DNA of 64,000 nucleotides from Promethearchaeota archaeon (GTDB lineage: Archaea > Asgardarchaeota > Lokiarchaeia > Sigynarchaeales > SOKP01): contig WJIN01000345.1 in assembly GCA_014730295.1 (NCBI GenBank), positions 14,680 to 78,679 of the forward strand. The letters run 5' to 3'. Positions 1 through 9,541 of the stretch are shown here, one piece after another. A program made the translations under genes and the position numbers. The notes beneath the pieces are model-generated. The model was given only the letters and a program-made list of their open reading frames with translations. It had not been told where the DNA came from and ran no database searches. Position 1 is the stretch's first letter. Every line of letters begins with the position of its first letter.

Positions 1-2
1 CT

Positions 3-386
3 AATATCTCCTTATGTTCTCAAAGCTTCTATAATTTAAAGATTATCAAGTCCGCGTTATCTGAATTTAATAATTTTTATCTGCTCGGATTGATCAATTC
101 TTTTCTCTTATCTTATTATTTTTTAAAATCATTTGGCTCCTATAAACAATTATTTCCACGCATCTTAATTGAAAAAATTCGGACCTTACCTATCAAGATA
201 CCCGAAAATCAAGAAGAAAGAGCAATAGCTCAAAATATAATTAAAAATGTCCAAAATCTTCTTGGTGACACTCAAACAGATTTGAAGAATTTATCTTTAA
301 TTCAACATAAAATTAATCATTTTGTCTATTCTCTTTATGGATTGGAAGATCATCACTCAAGATATATTGATAAAGCAATAAAATAG
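3..386 (+). CDS. C-terminal fragment of TaqI/Eco57I-like DNA methyltransferase or specificity protein (truncated by window edge)
   Basis: The frame is open from base 3, so the 5' part of the gene lies outside the window; the TTG at 90 is an internal codon. The visible 127 residues contain 'FYNLKII', 'LLGLINSFLLSYYF' and 'QLFPRILIEKIRTLPIKIP', followed by a helical tail ending 'VYSLYGLED'. This pattern is seen at the C-terminal target-recognition region of type IIG/TaqI-like N6-adenine methyltransferases and type I S subunits, which read the DNA recognition sequence. The catalytic NPPY motif is not visible, so it cannot be said whether a nuclease domain is present. The family call is by pattern recognition only. 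Confidence 0.6.
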   Translation, partial: NISLCSQSFYNLKIIKSALSEFNNFYLLGLINSFLLSYYFLKSFGSYKQLFPRILIEKIRTLPIKIPENQEERAIAQNIIKNVQNLLGDTQTDLKNLSLIQHKINHFVYSLYGLEDHHSRYIDKAIK

Positions 387-471
387 AAACACCGAAAAAA
401 GAAAATATCTTTTATTATTTAGCATTAAAAACCCTTAATTATAGCTATTATTCAAAGGATTTGTATTACTT

Positions 472-1614
472 ATGGTTAATACTCCGAAAGAACGAATTTT
501 AGATACATTGTCCGGTAAAAAAGTAGATCAAATCGTATTTAGCCCGCGTATTTACTACTGGTATAATGAGAACAAGGTGTTTTTTAAGAGTAAAAAGGTC
601 GGGCAAAAAAAACATGTCCCAGAGAAGTATGATGGAAAATCTCAGCAAGAAATCTATAATATGCTTAATGCAAGTCCAAGATATGTCTTTGAAACCTATT
701 TCATTTCACTTTTCGACACAATTATAGATTCAGACTCAGGTGTTGAAATTCAAAACAGACGAGGGAAAGATAAAAATGAAATTATTAAAATATTCAAAAC
801 TCCTAAAGGAGAGCTTACCAGTAAAATTAGACATTTCCACATCCAAGAGTATCCCGTTAAATCCATGGATGACATTGATATTATGAAAATGGTTCTGGAT
901 AATTCCACATTTCAGTTTAATCATAAAAACTACGAAAAAGCAAAGGAAATAATGGGAGACACCGGAGTTGTAAGCGAATATATCCCCCGGTCCCCCTATA
1001 TGCGTTTAGTCGTTGACTATATGGGATTTGTCAAGACAATTTTACTTTTAAGGAAGCATCCAACTGAAATTGAAGAATTTATGAATTTTATTGACTCTTG
1101 GAATGATCAGGTTTTTGATGCGGTGAATAAGAGCCCGTTGAAGATAATAAATTTTGGGGAAAATATTGATGCGAATCTTTCTCCGCCTCCGTATTTCAAA
1201 AAATATTTAGTTCCATATTATAACAAAAGAGTAAAAGAGCTTCATAAAGCGGGAATAATGAGCCATATTCATATGGACGGTTCTTTAAAAGACTTGCTAC
1301 CGTTTCTGGAAGATCTTCCGTTTGATGGATTGGAAGCCTTAACTGCTAAGCCTCAAGGAGACGTGACTTTGGAAGAACTGAAGGACTCTATTGGATCGAA
1401 AATTTTGCTTGATGGCGTCCCTTCAATCTTGTTTTTGAATGAATATTCCGATAAACAGATCTTAGATTATACCAAAAAAGTTCTCGATCTCTTCTCACCT
1501 CACTTAATATTAGGAGTTTCTGATGAATTTCCGCCAAACGGAAATATCAAAAAACTTGAAATGATTTCAAAAGTAATACAAGATTATACCAGAGAATCCG
1601 GACACCTTTATTGA
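472..1614 (+). CDS. Uroporphyrinogen decarboxylase (URO-D) superfamily protein
   Basis: This 380-residue protein has the layout of the UroD/MtaA TIM-barrel family (COG0407). It opens with 'TPKERILDTLSGKKVDQIVF', has a middle 'SPYMRLVVDYMGF', a late 'SHIHMDGSLKDLLPFL' (the H-x-D/C-G segment where corrinoid methyltransferases place zinc or substrate ligands), and ends 'ILGVSDEFPPNGNIKKLEMI'. Members include heme-pathway decarboxylase and cobamide methyltransferases. The N-terminus and aromatic-rich insert differ from true HemE, and no heme genes lie nearby, so a corrinoid-dependent or other methyltransferase role is more likely than tetrapyrrole synthesis. It stands alone, 85 bases after the preceding gene. 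The substrate is unknown. Confidence 0.75.
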   Translation: MVNTPKERILDTLSGKKVDQIVFSPRIYYWYNENKVFFKSKKVGQKKHVPEKYDGKSQQEIYNMLNASPRYVFETYFISLFDTIIDSDSGVEIQNRRGKDKNEIIKIFKTPKGELTSKIRHFHIQEYPVKSMDDIDIMKMVLDNSTFQFNHKNYEKAKEIMGDTGVVSEYIPRSPYMRLVVDYMGFVKTILLLRKHPTEIEEFMNFIDSWNDQVFDAVNKSPLKIINFGENIDANLSPPPYFKKYLVPYYNKRVKELHKAGIMSHIHMDGSLKDLLPFLEDLPFDGLEALTAKPQGDVTLEELKDSIGSKILLDGVPSILFLNEYSDKQILDYTKKVLDLFSPHLILGVSDEFPPNGNIKKLEMISKVIQDYTRESGHLY

Positions 1615-1790
1615 AGAATATTTGTTTTGAGAATGAGTATTAGATTTAATAATATTGGATATTGGAGTTTTTTGTTAAATAAAATTAGATAGATGATAAT
1701 ATAAGTTCATTAGATTTGAGTTAATTATCTATTAAAATAAAAAACCGATAAAAATCATAAAGAATTATAGTTAGTATAATTATTATCTTT

Positions 1791-2378
1791 ATGGACGCGA
1801 AAAAAATGGATCGAACTGCTCAAATTAATAGGGAAACAAAAGAGACCCAAATTGTCATAGAGATCACCCTTGATGGTTCGGGAGAGAGTGAGATTGATAC
1901 AACTTATAAATTTATGGATCATATGCTCACACTTTTAGCAAAGCATTCTCAGATAGATTTAAAAGTCAAAGCAAATGGAGATTTAACTCATCATATTATA
2001 GAGGACATTGGAATTAGTCTTGGACAAGGTATTCTTAAAGCATTAGGAGACAAAAAGGGAATAAATCGATATGGTACGGCATATGTTCCAATGGACGAAT
2101 CTTTAGCAAGATGTGTAATCGATTTCAGTGGGCGTAAAGCTTTAGATTTGGATCTCCAATTAAATGAATGTGATATCGAAGATGTAGCAGTAGAAGATGT
2201 GTATCATTTTTTCAATTCTTTCGCAGAAAACGCAAAGATGAATTTACATCTTCATGTCCTCTATGGGATGGATCAACACCATAAAGTGGAAGCCGCTTTT
2301 AAATCGTTGGCAAGAGCCATAAAAGAAGCAAAAAAAATAGTTTCAGATGAGATTCCATCAACCAAAGGATCGCTTTAA
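1791..2378 (+). CDS. hisB: Imidazoleglycerol-phosphate dehydratase
   Basis: HisB dehydrates imidazole glycerol phosphate to imidazole acetol phosphate in histidine biosynthesis. The 195-residue length fits the monofunctional enzyme, without the HAD phosphatase half found in some bacteria. Manganese-binding histidine motifs are present in the two internal repeats: 'FMDHML' and 'HHIIEDIGI' in the first, and 'HHKVEAAFKSLARAI' in the second. An alternative ATG at 1806 would give the N-terminus 'MDRTAQINRETKET', closer to the usual family start; neither ATG has a clear Shine-Dalgarno sequence. No other his gene is visible nearby, so the pathway is probably scattered in this genome. Confidence 0.95.
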   Translation: MDAKKMDRTAQINRETKETQIVIEITLDGSGESEIDTTYKFMDHMLTLLAKHSQIDLKVKANGDLTHHIIEDIGISLGQGILKALGDKKGINRYGTAYVPMDESLARCVIDFSGRKALDLDLQLNECDIEDVAVEDVYHFFNSFAENAKMNLHLHVLYGMDQHHKVEAAFKSLARAIKEAKKIVSDEIPSTKGSL

Positions 2379-2447
2379 ATCAACTTTTATTATGACAATC
2401 CGAATATTATATTAATAATGATATATTTACCCATCGGAGTCAAATCT

Positions 2448-5400
2448 ATGAATAATATCGACGAACTTCAATTGACTTATATCCCATCAGAGTATTGGAA
2501 TGACGAAAGGAGCGAATTTATTTTAACTGATGGAAGTAAAACCATTCCATCTGAAGCAAGTTTTTTTATATTATGGCAATCAAATGGCAATTCTGTAAAC
2601 GAGTTAGAAAAAAGTATAGGTCAATGTTTCTCTGAGATCCCATTAGACAAACTGCTTAACTGTCAAATTAATCTAGCTTTTATTCCAGGAAAAAACCAAA
2701 ATGAACACCACTTTCTGATAAGAAAAGTAGATGCAAAAATACTTCCATTACTACCCGCTTCAAAACTATTACATCAGTTGCAGATCTTCGAGAAAGATGA
2801 TTCAAAATTAGAATTTTATTATTCCGATTCGATTAGAAGTTGGGCATTAATAACCAAATTGATCTTTGAACTGCTAAATAGAGGAAATTTTGTTCCGATT
2901 TTAGAAAAGAAAACAGAAAAAAGTTTTAAAGGTCATTGGAGGTTAATTCTCAAAGATAACTATGATCACGAGCGCTATCAAAAGATTTTACAATACGCAC
3001 CATATTTTGCATATAATATTCCAGGTAATTTTATTAAAAATTCCACCTCTGAACCGAAAGATATTTATACAGAAAATTTATGGCATCCAACCTATCTTTT
3101 TTCGGATTATATTGACACGGTTGGAGATTTATTAATCCGATCCATGTTAAAAAAAGCGAAATTCAGAGAACTTTCTCAGTTTTATAATATAGATAAAATG
3201 AAAGAAAAGCGTAGAGAATATGGTTTAAGCTGGGATTATAAGTTTCTAAAAAGTCTATTTAAAGATGAAAATAATTTTGCCATAGTGCAGTTTCATGAAA
3301 CAATCGTTCCGAAATTAATAAAAAATTGGGTAAATATTGCTCAAACTTCCACCCTGAAGCATGGGATAACAATAGGCTTGAAGCTAGATTATCCCGAAGC
3401 GGATCAAGAAAAATGGCAACTTCAACCCATTCTGCACTCTCAAAAAAGCGGAAAATCATACGCTCTATCCGAGCTATGGGAGTCAGAAAAAAATGAAGAA
3501 TTAGAATTCTTAAAATCTTTTGACTCACAAGAGGAATTTATAGAAATTCTTCTTAGAAGTTTAGGAACTATTTCTAAAATTTACCCTCCAAGTACACAAG
3601 CTTTAAAAGGATCATATCCCAAACCTATTTCCCTTTCCTCCTCAGATGTTATGAATTTTTTGGGGTATCCGAAAGATTTATTGATACAAAGTGGATTTAA
3701 TGTTATTTTACCCGAAGTTTTCAAGAAAGGGGGAAGGCAGAGACTGTCCACTAAAATGGTAATTACTTCTAAGGAGGAAAAGCAGCGCAAAGGAATATCA
3801 TCACCTACTATCCCTATGTTCCAAATTAATGAAATGATTAAGTACAAATGGGAGGTCGAACTCGGAGATGAAAAATTATCTAAAAAAGAATTAAATGAAT
3901 TATTAGAAAGCGAACAACCTTTGATTAATTGGCGTGGAGATTGGATCCTTTTGGATAATCGTGATGTTGCTAACTTAAAGCAGATTTTTGAAGATTCAGA
4001 TGTGAAAAGAAAACTGTCCCAATCCGAAGGTCAGATAAATTATATGGAAGCAGTACAGTTAGGTTTAGCTGGAAAAGTTAGTATGGATGAAACTGGTCCA
4101 ATATATGAAGTCCTTATTGAAGGACATTTCGAGGAAATAGTCTCAAGAATTAAATCAATGGAAAATTTTAAGGAGGTTTCACAGCCCGAAAATTTTGAGG
4201 GAGAACTACGACCATATCAAAAAACCGGATTAACATGGATGGCAAACATGTGTGCGCTTAATTTCGGTGTGTGTCTTGCGGATGATATGGGATTGGGGAA
4301 AACTATTCAAGTAATTGCGCTCCTCCAATATCTTAAACAACACTACGGTGAGGAACTAAATAGTGTTCTGGTAATTTGTCCTACTTCAGTATTATACAAT
4401 TGGAAGCGAGAGATTAACAAGTTTGGTCCAGATTTAGCGGTTGAAATGCATCATGGTCCAAATCGGGTTAAAGATCCAAAAAACATTGGCACATATCTCA
4501 AGGATTTTAAAATAATATTAACTTCCTATGGAACGATTCGGAATGATGTGTCCTTATTAGAGACCTTCCCTTTTAGCGGTGTTATAGTTGATGAATCGCA
4601 AAATATGAAGAATTATGAGGCTCAGCAAACTCAAGCAATTTATCAATTGCAGAGTCAATATCGCATCTGCTTGAGCGGTACTCCAATTGAAAATCGATTA
4701 ATGGAACTTTGGACGTTATTTAACTTTTTAAATCCAGGTTTATTGGGGAATAGGAAAGAATTTCAAGAGGAGTTTGTCATCCCAATTGAACGCTTCCATA
4801 ATAAGGAGGCAATTGAGAAGCTCAAGAGCATCATTTCTCCTTTCATTCTTCGGCGGGTGAAGACCGATAAATCTGTAATAACGGATCTACCTGAAAAGAA
4901 TGAGATGAAAATTTATGTAGAACTGAGTGAGACGCAGCTAAAACTATATAAGGAGCTTGTAAACGATATTTTTAATAAATTTGAAAGCGGAGAGACTAAA
5001 GAACAAGCAAAAAGCATCTTGATATTAAGTATGCTCACCAAACTTAAACAAATTTGTAATCACCCATTTCAATATTTACACAAGGAGCTTACTCATGATA
5101 TTTTGAATGAAGATTACGATACTTTTATATCTCAATCTCCTAAACTGGAACGATTACTTGATATGCTGGATGAGGTCATAGACAAAAATGAAAAGGCTAT
5201 AATATTTACGCAATTTACTCAAATGGGCGACATTATAGAAACCATTCTACAGTATAAGTACGACTTTCAAATTCTCTATTTCCATGGAAGCGTTCCGGCA
5301 GAAAAACGAAAGACTATGGTTGAGAGCTTTCAGTCGGACGCTATAGGAAGCCCGCCAATCCTAATTCTATCACTAAAAGCAGGTGGGACGGGTTTAAATC

Positions 5401-5666
5401 TCACAGGAGCGAATACTGTGTTCCATTATGACAGATGGTGGAATCCTGCAGTGGAAAGGCAAGCCACGGATCGTGCATATCGTATCGGACAAACTGAACC
5501 CGTTAATGTTTATAAATTCATAACAATTGATACGATTGAAGAGAAAATTGACAAATTAATTCAAGAGAAAAAGGAATTAGCTGACGCGGTAATTGCCAGT
5601 GGGGAATCGTGGATATCAGAATTAAGTGATGAGAAGATTAAAGATTTACTCTCAATAAGTAAATAA
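2448..5666 (+). CDS. SNF2-family DNA helicase/translocase
   Basis: A protein of about 1072 residues with a complete C-terminal SNF2 ATPase. Walker A 'DDMGLGKTIQVIALL', motif II 'VIVDESQNMKN' (DESQ in place of DEAH/DEAQ), motif III 'LSGTPIENRLMELWTLFN', motif V 'LKAGGTGLNLTGANTV' and motif VI 'RATDRAYRIGQ'-like 'RQATDRAYRIGQ' are all present. The N-terminal ~590 residues resemble the accessory region of bacterial/archaeal HepA-like SNF2 proteins. An in-frame ATG lies at 2418, but GGAG at 2436-2439 is spaced eight bases from the ATG at 2448, so the later start is chosen. The SWIM-domain gene follows after 20 bases, a pairing common in prokaryotes. The likely role is ATP-driven remodelling of protein-DNA or RNA polymerase complexes. 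Confidence 0.93.
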   Translation: MNNIDELQLTYIPSEYWNDERSEFILTDGSKTIPSEASFFILWQSNGNSVNELEKSIGQCFSEIPLDKLLNCQINLAFIPGKNQNEHHFLIRKVDAKILPLLPASKLLHQLQIFEKDDSKLEFYYSDSIRSWALITKLIFELLNRGNFVPILEKKTEKSFKGHWRLILKDNYDHERYQKILQYAPYFAYNIPGNFIKNSTSEPKDIYTENLWHPTYLFSDYIDTVGDLLIRSMLKKAKFRELSQFYNIDKMKEKRREYGLSWDYKFLKSLFKDENNFAIVQFHETIVPKLIKNWVNIAQTSTLKHGITIGLKLDYPEADQEKWQLQPILHSQKSGKSYALSELWESEKNEELEFLKSFDSQEEFIEILLRSLGTISKIYPPSTQALKGSYPKPISLSSSDVMNFLGYPKDLLIQSGFNVILPEVFKKGGRQRLSTKMVITSKEEKQRKGISSPTIPMFQINEMIKYKWEVELGDEKLSKKELNELLESEQPLINWRGDWILLDNRDVANLKQIFEDSDVKRKLSQSEGQINYMEAVQLGLAGKVSMDETGPIYEVLIEGHFEEIVSRIKSMENFKEVSQPENFEGELRPYQKTGLTWMANMCALNFGVCLADDMGLGKTIQVIALLQYLKQHYGEELNSVLVICPTSVLYNWKREINKFGPDLAVEMHHGPNRVKDPKNIGTYLKDFKIILTSYGTIRNDVSLLETFPFSGVIVDESQNMKNYEAQQTQAIYQLQSQYRICLSGTPIENRLMELWTLFNFLNPGLLGNRKEFQEEFVIPIERFHNKEAIEKLKSIISPFILRRVKTDKSVITDLPEKNEMKIYVELSETQLKLYKELVNDIFNKFESGETKEQAKSILILSMLTKLKQICNHPFQYLHKELTHDILNEDYDTFISQSPKLERLLDMLDEVIDKNEKAIIFTQFTQMGDIIETILQYKYDFQILYFHGSVPAEKRKTMVESFQSDAIGSPPILILSLKAGGTGLNLTGANTVFHYDRWWNPAVERQATDRAYRIGQTEPVNVYKFITIDTIEEKIDKLIQEKKELADAVIASGESWISELSDEKIKDLLSISK

Positions 5667-5686
5667 AATTTAGGGAATTATCAAAA

Positions 5687-6610
5687 ATGAATGAAAGAAG
5701 AAATTTTAGACGTTCGGATAAAGAAAAGCATTACACTATGGATAAGGAAAAGAAGCACCAAGAAGTTATGCAAATCAAGCGAGATATAGTTAATTATGCA
5801 AAAACATCGTGGGGGAAACAATGGATCCATTCGATGCTCAAAATTGGACGTCCCTATCGTATGAGGAGAGGTATTCAGTACGCTGAGGATGAAGAGCGGT
5901 TGAGCAATTTAAGAATCAACAAAGGAGAGATTTTCGCAATGGTCCAAGGGACCGCACCAACCCCTTATCGTGTGAGAATTAAATTTAAGCAAATTCCCGA
6001 AGGGGGATGGAAAACCATCATTGAAGAACTCTCTAATTCTATTCTAAATTTAATCAATTTATTAGAGGGTAAATTATCCGAAAGTATTATAGATATTTTT
6101 GAGAAGTATAATTATTCGCTTTATCCCGACGTGTCCGAAGGGTTAAATGCTTCATGTTCTTGTCCTGATAAAGCGATTCCTTGTAAACATATCGCCGCAA
6201 CAATACTCTATATCTCACGTGTCGTGGATTATAAACCCTTAATTTTACTAAAATTGAGAGGGAAAACAAAAAACGAACTTTTATCCGAACTAAAATTGGG
6301 TAAGGAGGTTGGACATATTGAGAGGAAGGAGGCGGAAGTAAAAAAAGAAAAATGGAAAAAAGATAAAGTGTTTTCTTTTGATATTCCGAAGATTAATATA
6401 GATGAATTTAGAGACGAGGCTCAATTAAAAGGTAAATTGGAGGAAATTGATTTCCAATTCCGAAAACCAGGAAAAATAATAGAAACATTAGAAAATCTGG
6501 GTCTCCCGCCTAATTTGGAACATCCGAAACCATTTGCGATTGTAATAGAAAAAATATATGAAACAATAACAAAAATGGCGTATGAATTATCCATGAAATC
6601 TAATCGATAA
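5687..6610 (+). CDS. SWIM zinc-finger protein
   Basis: This 307-residue protein carries a SWIM zinc finger with the pattern C-x-C-x(7)-C-x-H at 'CSCPDKAIPCKHIAATILY', about residues 157-176. SWIM domains bind DNA or protein partners and in prokaryotes are very often encoded next to a SNF2 ATPase, as here (20-base gap, same strand), so the two products probably act together. The N-terminal part contains 'SWGKQWIHSMLKIGRPYRMRRGIQYAEDEE', a region typical of SWIM-SNF2 partners. The C-terminal third is basic, helical and without a recognised domain. Confidence 0.88.
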   Translation: MNERRNFRRSDKEKHYTMDKEKKHQEVMQIKRDIVNYAKTSWGKQWIHSMLKIGRPYRMRRGIQYAEDEERLSNLRINKGEIFAMVQGTAPTPYRVRIKFKQIPEGGWKTIIEELSNSILNLINLLEGKLSESIIDIFEKYNYSLYPDVSEGLNASCSCPDKAIPCKHIAATILYISRVVDYKPLILLKLRGKTKNELLSELKLGKEVGHIERKEAEVKKEKWKKDKVFSFDIPKINIDEFRDEAQLKGKLEEIDFQFRKPGKIIETLENLGLPPNLEHPKPFAIVIEKIYETITKMAYELSMKSNR

Positions 6611-7390
6611 TGCCCCCATTTAGTCAAGTCTCACAGAGATTACAGTGGTTTATTTAGTTGTCAACATAATTTCTGAAGATATTACAAGTCTTTAAACTAC
6701 GTGCACTTTTTCAGGACCACCATTATATGTTAGATATCCCATTTAGAATTCAATTAAAAATCATCTCTCTTCATATTTACTACGTGAGCGGCTTTAGAAA
6801 GAGTCACTTTTCCTTCGAAATATAATTCGAAACTCCATAAAGTAAAATTTCTATTGGATTCTTTTAGAATTTAATCCAAACAAATTCAGCACTTCTATTG
6901 GCGGGTAAACACTAACTTTTAAGCTTAGACTCAAATCTTAATTGTGGGAAGAGATTTAAACAGTCATTCTCCTAAATTGAAAGGAAAAGATCAAATATGT
7001 AATGAATTTGAAAAAGCGGGAAACTCTCAACGCAGATATAATGCAATAATAGTTGCTAATTTTCCTAATCTTGTTTTTTTTCTCTTAAACTCATATGATA
7101 ATTTTTCAAGATGCGGTCCCATTTATCGGCAAGCTCATCATTCCCAACTCTTCTGAATAGTATAATAGAACGGTCTAATAAATCTGCGATATTATCTTCA
7201 TATTTTGAAGGTGGTGAACCTATCATACATTCTAGTTAGGTATAGGATATTAATAAAGGTTGTATTATCATAATATTGCCACAATCATAAAAAAATTCAT
7301 TAATTTGATAGGCACTTAACAACATTAAATAGATATTTTTATTAAATATCATTTCAATAATAAAGTTATAACAAGAGTTAATAGAAATCT
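6611..7390. other. Long intergenic stretch
   Basis: This is about 780 bases of AT-rich DNA between the SNF2/SWIM pair and the roadblock-GTPase gene. The only coding candidate I can support weakly is a 53-codon frame on the minus strand (7065-7226, listed separately). No tRNA-like fold or repeat array was seen. Confidence 0.5.
7065..7226 (-). CDS. Possible small protein, 53 residues
   Basis: An ATG-initiated frame on the minus strand encodes a hydrophilic, probably helical peptide starting 'MIGSPPSKYEDNIADLLDRS' and containing 'LADKWDRILKNYHM'. The composition (charged and amphipathic, with no low-complexity run) looks more protein-like than the surrounding frames. No good Shine-Dalgarno precedes it, although a second ATG lies two codons upstream in another frame. 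It does not match a family I recognise. It is isolated in a 780-base gap, so it could be a small regulator or chance. Confidence 0.35.
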   Translation of the reverse strand: MIGSPPSKYEDNIADLLDRSIILFRRVGNDELADKWDRILKNYHMSLREKKQD

Positions 7391-7399
7391 GTGATAAGA

Positions 7400-8356
7400 A
7401 TGGAACGTCAACTCAACGCCTTATTAAATAATTATATGAACAGCTTGAAGGGAGTCATCGCTGTCGCTTTAGTCGATAAGGATGGGCTAATTATTGCTTC
7501 TGAGACCAAAGAAGAAGCACAAGAGAACTCTGATACCGTTATTGGAGTATTATCTGCCATCCTTGATGAATATATTGAACGAATAAAAAGAGAATTTGAA
7601 ACAGAGAGCTCATTTTTCAATATCACTACTACGGGTGATAAGAAATTTTCGTTTTGTTCCCAAGGAGAAAAAACGATACTCACAACGCTTGCAACTCCAG
7701 ATACCGGAGATATTGAATTAAAAGTGCTTTCCGAGCATGTCGCAGGGAAAGCTGAGCTATTAATTGGAGGAAAGGAAAATGTATCTACAGAAATCCCTCA
7801 AATAATTAAGGTTTTATCTCAGACAAGAGGCGGGAAACTCCCGGAGGGAGAATATTCAACAAAGCTCATTTTAACAGGAGATTGGAAAGTTGGCAAAACT
7901 TCCTTAATTCGACGATTTGTCGAAAACAAATTTAAGGATGAATATATTTCTACGATTGGAGTCGATATTACGAAGCATGTGGTTGATTTAACTGAAGAGA
8001 CTAAGATTAATTTCATAATCTGGGACGTGGGAGGACAAAATCTTGCGCCATATCGTAAAAGATTTTATGAAGGGGCGAATTGTGCAATGATAGTTGTGGA
8101 TCGGACACGAAAAGAAACTTTAGAAAATATCGAAAAATGGGTGGAAGATATTAAAGAATCAGTAAAAAGTCGTATCCCCATAATTATTGTTGCGAATAAA
8201 AGTGATTTAATCAATGAAATCGTTATAAGTGAGGAGGATGTACGAAACGCGGCTAATGAACATGGATATAATTATATTATCACTTCTGCAAAGACAGGAG
8301 AGAACGTGAATGATGCCTTTTCTTACATCGCTTATAAATTCTTAGAGAGAATATAA
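7400..8356 (+). CDS. Roadblock-Rab-like GTPase fusion protein
   Basis: The N-terminal ~120 residues have roadblock/LC7 character ('GVIAVALVDKDGLIIASET', then helix-strand alternation to 'AELLIGG'). After a linker comes a complete Ras/Rab-type G domain. It has P-loop 'GDWKVGKTS', switch I with the threonine of 'TIGVD', switch II 'WDVGGQ' (retaining the catalytic Gln), 'NKSD' and 'SAK'. Roadblock proteins are GTPase partners and regulators in MglA/MglB and Rag-Ragulator systems, so this is a GTPase fused to its probable regulatory platform. There is no C-terminal prenylation cysteine. An in-frame GTG lies at 7391, but GTGAT at 7391-7395 can serve as ribosome binding site for the ATG at 7400. 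The gene stands alone. Confidence 0.87.
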   Translation: MERQLNALLNNYMNSLKGVIAVALVDKDGLIIASETKEEAQENSDTVIGVLSAILDEYIERIKREFETESSFFNITTTGDKKFSFCSQGEKTILTTLATPDTGDIELKVLSEHVAGKAELLIGGKENVSTEIPQIIKVLSQTRGGKLPEGEYSTKLILTGDWKVGKTSLIRRFVENKFKDEYISTIGVDITKHVVDLTEETKINFIIWDVGGQNLAPYRKRFYEGANCAMIVVDRTRKETLENIEKWVEDIKESVKSRIPIIIVANKSDLINEIVISEEDVRNAANEHGYNYIITSAKTGENVNDAFSYIAYKFLERI

Positions 8357-8581
8357 TCAATTATCAAATCTTTACATATAATTAGCCTTTTATTTTAGAT
8401 CTGAGTGAAGTCATTCTTATATATTTTCTATTAATAAAAGAAATTTTTAGAACAGACTGTTAATTTAATATAATAAATTCCATTACAAACTATGAATTAA
8501 TACTACGGAGGTTGAGATAAAATAGTCCTAAAAGTCTCATTCAATGATGTCCTCGCCACTTGAAATACATCGGGATACCTT

Positions 8582-9448
8582 ATGGGCTTCTCGCTAAAAG
8601 AACTTACATATAAAGGAAAATATCTACTATATCTAACGGAACAAGAATATGCAGGTCCTTGGTTCAGCTTTAAAATGCACGGAAAAAAAGTCGGAACCGT
8701 CCCCGTGATATTAAAAAATATTGAGCCCACCCCAATTTACAAATTAGTAAATAGTCGAAAGGGGAAACATATTGACAGAATCACCTTAGATTTTGATATT
8801 CAAGAATATTTGAAAAAATTGATCGCCCAAGGCGACTTGGAACCGCTAAATTTCAAAAAAGAAAACCCTTATATTCGATTATATGTGGATATCTTTTCAA
8901 AACCGATGGTACCTTATATAAACACCTTTTTCACGTTTAAGAATATCTCTGATTACGATCTAATTGATTTTAATATATATTTCATATTCGATTTTGATAT
9001 CAACGGGCTTCAAGGATTTGACAATGATTTATCGGGTTATGATAAGGAACACGATATTATTTATCAATACGACAACACTGGACTCTATGCAGGATTTTCT
9101 CCAATATCCCGCTCAACCAATTACGAAACTGTGTTGACGAATGATTTCCACATAGATCAAGATAAATTAGATCTTTCCAGCACTTTACACGATAAACCTG
9201 CGGAAATATTATCAGCGCTACAGATCGAGTTTAAAACGCTTGAACCACAGCAAACATTTCAAACCGCATTAACCATTTCAGGAGGGGTTGGCAAGGAGGA
9301 GCTTTTTGATAATATAAACCATGGCAAAAGGAGCGCTTATAAATTCCTTAGTCAAGTCAATAGAAATGTTAAATCTAAACTCAGAAATCAACAAGAAGAA
9401 GCCTTTATAAAAATCAATGAACAAAGGTCTAAGAATTGCGGAAAATAA
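8582..9448 (+). CDS. Protein of unknown function, 288 residues
   Basis: Not recognised. The sequence is rich in aromatic residues and beta-strand-like stretches ('YIRLYVDIFSKP', 'YINTFFTFKNISDYDLIDFN', 'IYFIFDFDI'), followed by a 'LSALQIEFKTLEPQQTFQTALTISGG' strand region and a basic helical tail. Overall it suggests a soluble beta-sandwich domain of about 240 residues. There is no signal peptide or membrane segment. The ATG at 8582 is the first usable start after an in-frame TGA at 8561-8563. Oddly, a strong GGAGGT at 8508-8513 lies far upstream, in front of an in-frame ATA codon (see findings). It is followed by a convergent histidine kinase gene. Confidence 0.72.
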   Translation: MGFSLKELTYKGKYLLYLTEQEYAGPWFSFKMHGKKVGTVPVILKNIEPTPIYKLVNSRKGKHIDRITLDFDIQEYLKKLIAQGDLEPLNFKKENPYIRLYVDIFSKPMVPYINTFFTFKNISDYDLIDFNIYFIFDFDINGLQGFDNDLSGYDKEHDIIYQYDNTGLYAGFSPISRSTNYETVLTNDFHIDQDKLDLSSTLHDKPAEILSALQIEFKTLEPQQTFQTALTISGGVGKEELFDNINHGKRSAYKFLSQVNRNVKSKLRNQQEEAFIKINEQRSKNCGK

Positions 9449-9541
9449 TTAAAATGATGATTCAAATAAGAAAATTTTCAAAGAGTTATTTGATGAATGC
9501 CTTGCCCAGGTTAAATTTCCGATTCTATTTTTCTAATTATT

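Noticed and set aside
472..1614. Assignment of the UroD-fold protein as HemE
   Set aside because: The N-terminal arginine pattern and surrounding residues of true uroporphyrinogen decarboxylase are not seen and no heme genes are nearby.
6944..7156. Open frame of 70 codons on the plus strand
   Set aside because: Non-ATG start, mixed low-quality composition, no ribosome binding site, and it overlaps a more protein-like frame on the other strand.
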